A stretch of DNA of 38,459 nucleotides, taken from NCBI GenBank assembly GCA_009768935.1, contig WESA01000026.1, forward strand, positions 1 to 38,459, written 5' to 3'. A model generated the notes under the pieces. That model did not search any database. It saw only the letters and a program-made list of their open reading frames with translations, and was not told where the DNA came from. Positions 33,606 to 38,459 of this stretch are shown here, one piece after another. The translations under genes and the position numbers were made by a program. This DNA comes from Rectinema subterraneum. Its GTDB lineage: Bacteria; Spirochaetota; Spirochaetia; Treponematales; Rectinemataceae. The stretch's first letter is position 1. Each line of letters begins with the position of its first letter.

Positions 33606-34222
33606 AGTGCGTCCTTTGTCCGGGTCGCGGGCTGGTATGCCTCGGCCCCGTAATCTCTTTGCCGCACAGCAAGCCTGCGCTTCGTGGCTTCCACAAGCCC
33701 GCCTGCCTCGATAATCTCGCGGATGAAGGGCGGAAATGGCTGCGCCTTCCATATCGCGCCATCTTTGACCGATCGGATCTCGCCGCTTTCGAAATTGACC
33801 GCGACTTCATCGCCGTCCGAGAGTGCGCGGGCCGCCTCCGGCGACTCTAGGATCGCAAGCCCTATATTGATGGCGTTGCGATAGAAAATGCGCGCAAAGC
33901 TCGCGGCAATCACGCATGAAATACCTGCCGCCTTTATCGCGAGCGGCGCATGCTCCCTGCTCGAACCGCAGCCAAAATTCTCTCCCGCCACCATGATATC
34001 GCCAGGCTTCACTTTTTTGAGAAATTCGCGGTCGATGTCTTCCATGCAATGAGCCGCAAGCTCGGCAGGATCCGACGTCGTAAGATACCGCGCCGGGATG
34101 ATGACATCGGTATCGACATTATCGCCATATGCGTGAACGGTGCCGCGCAGGATTTGCGCGCCCGTTTTCGCTGAGAATGTGCTCTGCCCGCCCTTCCTTT
34201 GTTCATTTCCGTACTCTGACAT
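33602..34222 (-). CDS. leuD: 3-isopropylmalate dehydratase small subunit
   Basis: Small (swivel) subunit of isopropylmalate isomerase, which moves the hydroxyl group of isopropylmalate. From the ATG at 34222 it has 206 residues. The motifs [15 protein letters not shown] and [21 protein letters not shown] identify it. GGGAG lies seven bases before the ATG; an upstream start at 34252 is less supported. It is 36 bases downstream of leuC and overlaps leuB. Confidence 0.94.
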   Translation of the reverse strand: MSEYGNEQRKGGQSTFSAKTGAQILRGTVHAYGDNVDTDVIIPARYLTTSDPAELAAHCMEDIDREFLKKVKPGDIMVAGENFGCGSSREHAPLAIKAAGISCVIAASFARIFYRNAINIGLAILESPEAARALSDGDEVAVNFESGEIRSVKDGAIWKAQPFPPFIREIIEAGGLVEATKRRLAVRQRDYGAEAYQPATRTKDAL

Positions 34223-34258
34223 ATGTTCGCTCCCTTTCTGGCCTTGCTGCATCTAGAA

Positions 34259-35581
34259 TTACATCCGGTAGAGCCATGCGCGATCGGGCACTGCATCGCT
34301 CACTTTTTCTGGTGAAGCGAGCTTCCCTGCAACCGCCGAAGCCGCTGCGACCGCAGGGCCTGCAAGAATGACTTCGGACTGTGTATGTCCCATGCGCCCG
34401 ACAAAATTGCGATTCGTCGTGCTGACCGCCCGCTCACCTTTGGCCAGTATGCCCATGTGCCCCCCAAGGCAGGGCCCGCAGGTCGGCGTCGATACCACTG
34501 CGCCCGCTTCGATAAAAGTCTCGATCAGCCCTTCGCGCAGAGCTTCGAGGTAAATCCGCTGGGTTGCGGGGAATATGATACAGCGCAGCCCCTTGGCCAC
34601 CTTGCGCCCCTTCAAAATCTGAGCAGCAACGCGCAGGTCTGATATTCTGCCATTGGTACACGAGCCGATGACCACCTGGTCGATCGGCATGCCCTCGACT
34701 TCCTCAATCGCCCTGGTGTTCGATGGCAGATGCGGCAATGAAACCGTGAGCGGAACTGCCCCAAGGTCTATCCTGACAATATCATCGTAGAACGCTCCCG
34801 GGTCAGCAGCATACACCACAGGCTCCTTCGCCCCGACATAGGCGAGGTAGGTCCGTGTGTGCTCATCCACCGGGAACATGCCGTTCTTGGCTCCCGCCTC
34901 GATCGCCATGTTCGCAATCGTGAATCGCTCATCCATGTGCAGCGCGCCAACTCCGGCACCAGAAAACTCGAGCGATTTGTAGCGTGCCCCGTCCACGCCG
35001 ATTCTTCCGATAAGATGGAGCACGACATCCTTGCCCGACACCCAGCCGCGCGGCGTGCCGGACAGCTCGACACGGATCGCCGAAGGCACCTTAAACCACG
35101 TCGTGCCCGTTGCCATCGCACAGGCAAGATCCGTAGAACCCACACCCGTTGCAAATGCCCCCACCGCTCCATACGTGCAGGTATGGCTGTCCGCCCCGAT
35201 AATACAATCGCCCGCGGTGACCAGCCCCTGCTCAGGCAAAAGCGCGTGTTCGATGCCCATCTGCCCAACTTCGAAATAGTGCGCAACATTCTGCGCGCGC
35301 GCAAACTGGCGCATTTTCAAGGTCTGCTCGGCAGTCTTGATATCCTTGTTCGGGGTAAAATGGTCAGGCACGAGGGCTACTTTTTCCGGGTCAAATACGC
35401 GCGTGCAGCTCAGCTTTTCGAACTCGCCAATCGCAGGCGGCGCGGTGACATCATTGCCCAGCACGAGGTCGAGCTTGGCCTCGATGAGCTGGCCTGCTTC
35501 GACAGCCTTGAGCCCTGCCTTCGTGGCGAGAATCTTTTGGGTCATTGTCATTGCTTTCTCGGTGTATGCTGTGTCATTCAT
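34259..35581 (-). CDS. leuC: 3-isopropylmalate dehydratase large subunit
   Basis: Aconitase-family large subunit of isopropylmalate isomerase, carrying the catalytic [4Fe-4S] cluster. It has 440 residues from 35581. The cluster cysteines are in [12 protein letters not shown] and in [12 protein letters not shown], and [18 protein letters not shown] is a further signature. The start follows GGGAG by about ten bases and overlaps the leuA stop by eight bases; in-frame ATGs at 35551 and 35545 are alternatives, which would trim non-conserved residues. It belongs to the roughly 420-residue prokaryotic type of the family. Confidence 0.95.
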   Translation of the reverse strand: MNDTAYTEKAMTMTQKILATKAGLKAVEAGQLIEAKLDLVLGNDVTAPPAIGEFEKLSCTRVFDPEKVALVPDHFTPNKDIKTAEQTLKMRQFARAQNVAHYFEVGQMGIEHALLPEQGLVTAGDCIIGADSHTCTYGAVGAFATGVGSTDLACAMATGTTWFKVPSAIRVELSGTPRGWVSGKDVVLHLIGRIGVDGARYKSLEFSGAGVGALHMDERFTIANMAIEAGAKNGMFPVDEHTRTYLAYVGAKEPVVYAADPGAFYDDIVRIDLGAVPLTVSLPHLPSNTRAIEEVEGMPIDQVVIGSCTNGRISDLRVAAQILKGRKVAKGLRCIIFPATQRIYLEALREGLIETFIEAGAVVSTPTCGPCLGGHMGILAKGERAVSTTNRNFVGRMGHTQSEVILAGPAVAAASAVAGKLASPEKVSDAVPDRAWLYRM

Positions 35582-37097
35582 AGACTGCCATCTCCCATTC
35601 CATTGTGTTGATTGCGGCAAGGTACGCCTTTATCGATGCTTCCAGAATATCAGTGGATACGCCATGCCCGTTCCAGGTCCGTCCCTCGAATTTCACTTTG
35701 ACAGTTGCCTCGCCCTGGGCATCCTCACCTGAAGTGACCGAGCTCAGCCTGAAATCCTCAAGCTCAAGAGTGCGCCCGACAATCTCGTCGATCGCCTTGA
35801 AGGCCGCATCGACAGGGCCGTCGCCCACTGCTGCTTTTTCATACACGCTGCCGTCCTTGCGCGCAAGCCGTATGGTGCAGGTTGCTGCAAGCTGCGTGCC
35901 GGATTGCACGGCAAAGCGCTCAAGCTTGTAGGTTTCGGGGATGGTGCCTGAGGCACCGCGTGCGAGCGCTTCGATATCGCGATCGGTCACGGTTTTCTTT
36001 TTGTCGGCGAGAATCTTGAACTGCGCAAAAAGCTCGTCGATTCGGGCCGAATCGAGCGCAAAGCCGAGGTATTTGAGCCGTTCCTCGAAGGCATGCCTGC
36101 CTGAGTGCTTGCCGAGGACGAGGGAATTCTGCGGCAGGCCAATCGATTCTGGCGTCATGATCTCGTAGGTTTGCCTGTTCGCCAGTACTCCATGCTGATG
36201 AATACCCGCCTCGTGCGCAAATGCGTTTTCACCGACAATCGCCTTGTTGATTTGTACGCTCACACCCGTCACCTTGGAAACAAGGCGGCTTGTGCTGAAA
36301 ATCTGCGCAGTGTCGAGACCCGTCGCGAGGTCGAAAAAATCGCGGCGTGTCCGCAGGGCCATTACAATCTCTTCGAGCGCTGCATTGCCAGCCCTCTCGC
36401 CAAGGCCGTTCACAGTACACTCAACCTGGTCAGCCCCAGCGCGCAGCGCTGCAAGGCTGTTCGCAACCGCAAGCCCAAGATCGTTGTGACAATGCACCGA
36501 AATCATGGCCCTGTCGATATTTGGAGTATTGGCCTTTATGTAGGCAACAAGACGCGCAAATTCCTCCGGAATCGCGTAGCCAACGGTATCAGGGATGTTG
36601 ATGACCGTCGCGCCCGCATCGATCGCCGCCGAGAAAATCCTGCAAAGGAAATCCGGCTCGCTGCGAGACGCATCTTCTGCGGAAAACTCGACATCGCTGC
36701 TGTAGTGCTTTGCGTAGCGCACCGCGGCTGCGGCAGCCTCGATGACCTGTTCTGGAGCCATGCGGAGCTTGTACTCCATGTGAATGGGCGAAGTCGCGAT
36801 GAAGGTGTGAATGCGCGGGCTCTCTGCCTTGCGGATCGCTTCCCAGGCGGTGTCGATATCCTTTTCGAGCGCTCTGGCAAGGGCGGCGACGCGCACATTT
36901 TTCACCGTGCGGGCAATTTCCCTCACTGCGGCTGCGTCGCCGGGGCTCGCTGCCGGAAACCCGGCCTCCATGATATCGACCCCGAGCTTTTCGAGCTGAC
37001 GCGCAACCTCGAGCTTTTCAGCCAAGTTCATGCTGCAGCGGGGCGCCTGCTCGCCATCCCTCAAGGTCGTGTCAAAAATGTATATCTTCCTGGCCAT
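35574..37097 (-). CDS. leuA: 2-isopropylmalate synthase
   Basis: First committed enzyme of leucine synthesis, condensing acetyl-CoA with 2-ketoisovalerate. The 507-residue protein begins [18 protein letters not shown], with the catalytic HMGL-like barrel to about residue 280, including [19 protein letters not shown] (metal-binding histidines) and [14 protein letters not shown]. The C-terminal regulatory domain (from about residue 385), which binds leucine for feedback inhibition, is present. AGGAGG lies seven bases before the ATG at 37097. The frame is open further up to 37211 but no start signal supports that. It is the first structural gene of leuACDB-azlCD-GNAT, following a 200-base leader. 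Confidence 0.95.
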   Translation of the reverse strand: MARKIYIFDTTLRDGEQAPRCSMNLAEKLEVARQLEKLGVDIMEAGFPAASPGDAAAVREIARTVKNVRVAALARALEKDIDTAWEAIRKAESPRIHTFIATSPIHMEYKLRMAPEQVIEAAAAAVRYAKHYSSDVEFSAEDASRSEPDFLCRIFSAAIDAGATVINIPDTVGYAIPEEFARLVAYIKANTPNIDRAMISVHCHNDLGLAVANSLAALRAGADQVECTVNGLGERAGNAALEEIVMALRTRRDFFDLATGLDTAQIFSTSRLVSKVTGVSVQINKAIVGENAFAHEAGIHQHGVLANRQTYEIMTPESIGLPQNSLVLGKHSGRHAFEERLKYLGFALDSARIDELFAQFKILADKKKTVTDRDIEALARGASGTIPETYKLERFAVQSGTQLAATCTIRLARKDGSVYEKAAVGDGPVDAAFKAIDEIVGRTLELEDFRLSSVTSGEDAQGEATVKVKFEGRTWNGHGVSTDILEASIKAYLAAINTMEWEMAVYE

Positions 37098-37119
37098 GTA
37101 TACTCCTCCTGCGATTTTG

Positions 37120-37148
37120 GAATCCCTCGCTCGCGCCGCAAAGGATTC
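37120..37148 (-). promoter_or_regulatory. second leader hairpin before leuA
   Basis: In the transcript GAATCCTTTGC pairs with GCGAGGGATTC over 11 positions, two of them G-U, around a seven-base loop. It lies ten bases before the leuA ribosome site. There is no T-run after it, so it is not a standard intrinsic terminator. Confidence 0.5.
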
Positions 37149-37181
37149 AAAGTCTCGAATTATTAGGGGGTCGGAATGGGC

Positions 37182-37235
37182 GGGTCTTTGCTGATTACCG
37201 GGGAAAACCACCCCGAGCCATCAGGTCAAAGACCC
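37182..37235 (-). promoter_or_regulatory. large leader hairpin overlapping the leader-peptide stop
   Basis: In the transcript GGGTCTTTG pairs with CAAAGACCC (nine perfect pairs), CTGAT with ATCAG, and CGGGG with CCCCG, with short internal loops. The 5' arm includes the last codons and part of the stop codon of the leader peptide, so a ribosome reaching the stop would disrupt it, while one stalled at the leucine codons would not. Confidence 0.7.
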
Positions 37236-37303
37236 TTTCGCAGGGAGAGTAGGAGTGGAGAAAAGAACTTGAGAATAGATTTGCATGAAACGAGCTGTCT
37301 CAT
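37226..37303 (-). CDS. leuL: leucine-rich leader peptide of the leu operon
   Basis: A 25-codon frame (ATG at 37303, TGA at 37228-37226) with seven leucine codons, at positions 4, 11, 17, 18, 19, 21 and 25. The run CTC CTA CTC TCC CTG at codons 17-21 is the likely stalling site. The predicted transcription start is zero to two bases before the ATG, so translation would be leaderless. This is the arrangement expected for ribosome-mediated attenuation by leucine supply. The symbol leuL is used by analogy only. No start signal other than the 5' end is visible. Confidence 0.65.
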   Translation of the reverse strand: MRQLVSCKSILKFFSPLLLSLRKGL

Positions 37304-37311
37304 GCATATGT

Positions 37312-37340
37312 ATACTAGTGAATTAGAGAACTACTGTCAA
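37312..37340 (-). promoter_or_regulatory. leu operon promoter
   Basis: On the - strand perfect TTGACA (37340-37335), a 17-base spacer and TAGTAT (37317-37312). Transcription would begin near 37305, right at the leader-peptide ATG. Confidence 0.6.
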
Positions 37341-37380
37341 GAATTATATAGTGTCACGAACCTTGCATATGAATTTGAAG

Positions 37381-37423
37381 TGAAAGCCTCTTTTCTTGCG
37401 TCTATAAGGAGAGGAGGCTTTCA
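37381..37423 (+). promoter_or_regulatory. hairpin over the transposase ribosome-binding site
   Basis: TGAAAGCCTC (37381-37390) pairs perfectly with GAGGCTTTCA (37414-37423). The 3' arm takes in part of the purine-rich ribosome site (AAGGAGAGGAGG, 37406-37417) and the A of the start codon. It could hold down transposase translation. Confidence 0.5.
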
Positions 37424-38459
37424 TGCATCATTTTCATTTTTGCCCAAACCCGGCCTGTGCGTATCACCAGCACGCACCGAAAGAACGCTGGTTCGTCTCC
37501 GCTGGCTTCTATGTGACCAAAACCTTCGGCAAAGTCCAGCGCTTCCGCTGCAGCTTCTGCGGTAAGTACTTCTCTACCCAGACCTTCAGCCTTGATTACT
37601 TCGCCAAGCGCAAACTCGCCTATCCCCAGATCGAAACCCTGCTCAGCTCTTCCATGAGCATCCGCGCACTCTCACGATTCTTCTCTGCTTCGTGCGGCAC
37701 CATCCAGAACCGTATCGACCGACTCGCCCGTCAAGCCATCGCACTCCAGAGCCTGCTCCGTCCCCATGCCAATCCCCATGAATCCGTCTGCATCGATGGC
37801 TTCGTCTCCTTCGATGTCTCTCAGTACTTCCCCAACAACATCACCCTCGCCGTCACAGCCGATTCTCAATTCTTCCTTGCCGCGACCCATGCCACCCTGC
37901 GCCGTTCCGGCAACACCACCAAGGCTCAAAAGCATAGAATGTCCCTGCTCTATCGTTCGTGTACCTTTGAGCCTCGGAGCATCGAACGCTCATTCCGGGA
38001 GCTCCTCGATCGCCTTGCCCAGGAACGCATGCCCCAGCTTTGGCAGCCTCTCATCCTCATCACCGACGAAAAAAAGGAATATCGCAGAGCGCTGTATAGC
38101 CATCCGCTCTTTCGCTTGCAGAATGCAGACCATCGACTGGTGCATCTGACCGTGCACTCCACCGAACCGCGCACCTGGTACAATCCCCTCTTCGGCGCCA
38201 ACTACATGGATCGCGAGCTCAGAAAGGATCAAGCAGCCCATAGGCGTGAAACAGTCTGCTTTTCCCGCAATGTCGCCAATATGCTCAATCGCTTCTGCGT
38301 CTACATGGCCTGGCACAACTACGCAAAGCCCTTCCGGATCAAAGCAAACCGAAAGGCGCGTATGACCCATGCAGAAGCTGCAGGCATACCTCGCAAGCTT
38401 GTGGCCACGGGGCGCGCATGGATGTTCCGTGAACGGGCATTCTTAAGTAGGCTCTCCCT
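37423..38459 (+). CDS. zinc-ribbon DDE-type transposase (partial, runs off the window)
   Basis: A frame open from 37423 to the window end, 345 codons with no stop. The N-terminus has a zinc ribbon, with C-x4-C near residue 7 (FCPNPACAY) and C-x2-C at 43-46 (FRCSFCGKYF), and a helix-turn-helix-like stretch (SIRALSRFFSASCGTIQNRI). Candidate catalytic residues are D125 (CIDGF), D215 (ILITDEKKEY) and E276 (HRRETVCFSRN), giving a D-D-E order. The C-terminal part, including NMLNRFCVYMAWHNYAKPF, resembles IS1/IS1595-like elements. Codons favour C in third position more than neighbouring genes, consistent with recent transfer. The right end and terminal repeats are outside the window. Confidence 0.8.
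   Translation, partial: MHHFHFCPNPACAYHQHAPKERWFVSAGFYVTKTFGKVQRFRCSFCGKYFSTQTFSLDYFAKRKLAYPQIETLLSSSMSIRALSRFFSASCGTIQNRIDRLARQAIALQSLLRPHANPHESVCIDGFVSFDVSQYFPNNITLAVTADSQFFLAATHATLRRSGNTTKAQKHRMSLLYRSCTFEPRSIERSFRELLDRLAQERMPQLWQPLILITDEKKEYRRALYSHPLFRLQNADHRLVHLTVHSTEPRTWYNPLFGANYMDRELRKDQAAHRRETVCFSRNVANMLNRFCVYMAWHNYAKPFRIKANRKARMTHAEAAGIPRKLVATGRAWMFRERAFLSRLS

Noticed and set aside
36105..37166. 353-residue open frame on the + strand
   Set aside because: It lies antisense within leuA and shows no family features; long antisense frames are common opposite GC-rich genes.
37098..37310. T-box riboswitch before leuA
   Set aside because: I see no T-box consensus bulge and no terminator with a T-run; the Leu-rich peptide explains the leader better.

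Overview
The window looks like a stretch of chromosome from an anaerobic, diderm (Gram-negative-type) bacterium. The evidence is outer-membrane export genes (a LolA-like protein and a beta-barrel) together with an [FeFe]-hydrogenase locus that includes a hydrogen-sensor-like protein. A spirochaete of the Treponema/Rectinema type would fit, but this is an impression from gene content only. Base composition is moderately GC-rich and most genes have clear Shine-Dalgarno sites.

Layout. (1) 200-1057: uppP, followed by a two-copy intergenic repeat. (2) 1352-8035, + strand: LolA-like periplasmic protein, outer-membrane beta-barrel, MMPL/RND exporter, TetR regulator and a radical SAM protein with extra cysteines, apparently one transcription unit. 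(3) 8057-14729, - strand: a complete, tightly overlapped trp operon, trpE-trpGD-trpCF-trpB-trpA, with two gene fusions and a promoter overlapped by a palindrome. (4) 15021-16209, + strand: PadR-like regulator, Gly/Met-rich DUF5320-like protein and a DUF59/MIP18-like Fe-S assembly protein. (5) 16283-19194: secreted Sel1-repeat protein (-), remnant of a permease (-), nitroreductase and AEC transporter (+). (6) 19321-23669, +: carA-carB. (7) 23806-29113, -: five genes, with a [2Fe-2S] protein, PAS-containing sensory [FeFe]-hydrogenase homologue, SpoIIE-like phosphatase, second [2Fe-2S] protein and a group B-like [FeFe]-hydrogenase. (8) 29275-30775, +: cyclophilin, FMN reductase, small thioredoxin-fold protein. 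(9) 30904-37303, -: leucine operon leuA-leuC-leuD-leuB-azlC-azlD-GNAT, preceded by a leader containing a 25-codon leucine-rich peptide and two hairpins. (10) 37423-end, +: a zinc-ribbon DDE-type transposase running off the window.

How the genes work together. The trp and leu operons are complete amino-acid pathways, and carAB supplies carbamoyl phosphate. The leu operon also carries a branched-chain amino-acid exporter pair, and its leader looks like a leucine attenuator. The hydrogenase locus pairs a putative H2 sensor with a phosphatase output and a catalytic-looking hydrogenase. The best candidates for under-described biology are the export/radical-SAM locus, the hydrogen-sensing locus, the leucine leader and the PadR/DUF5320/DUF59 cluster. 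No rRNA, tRNA or CRISPR array was recognised.
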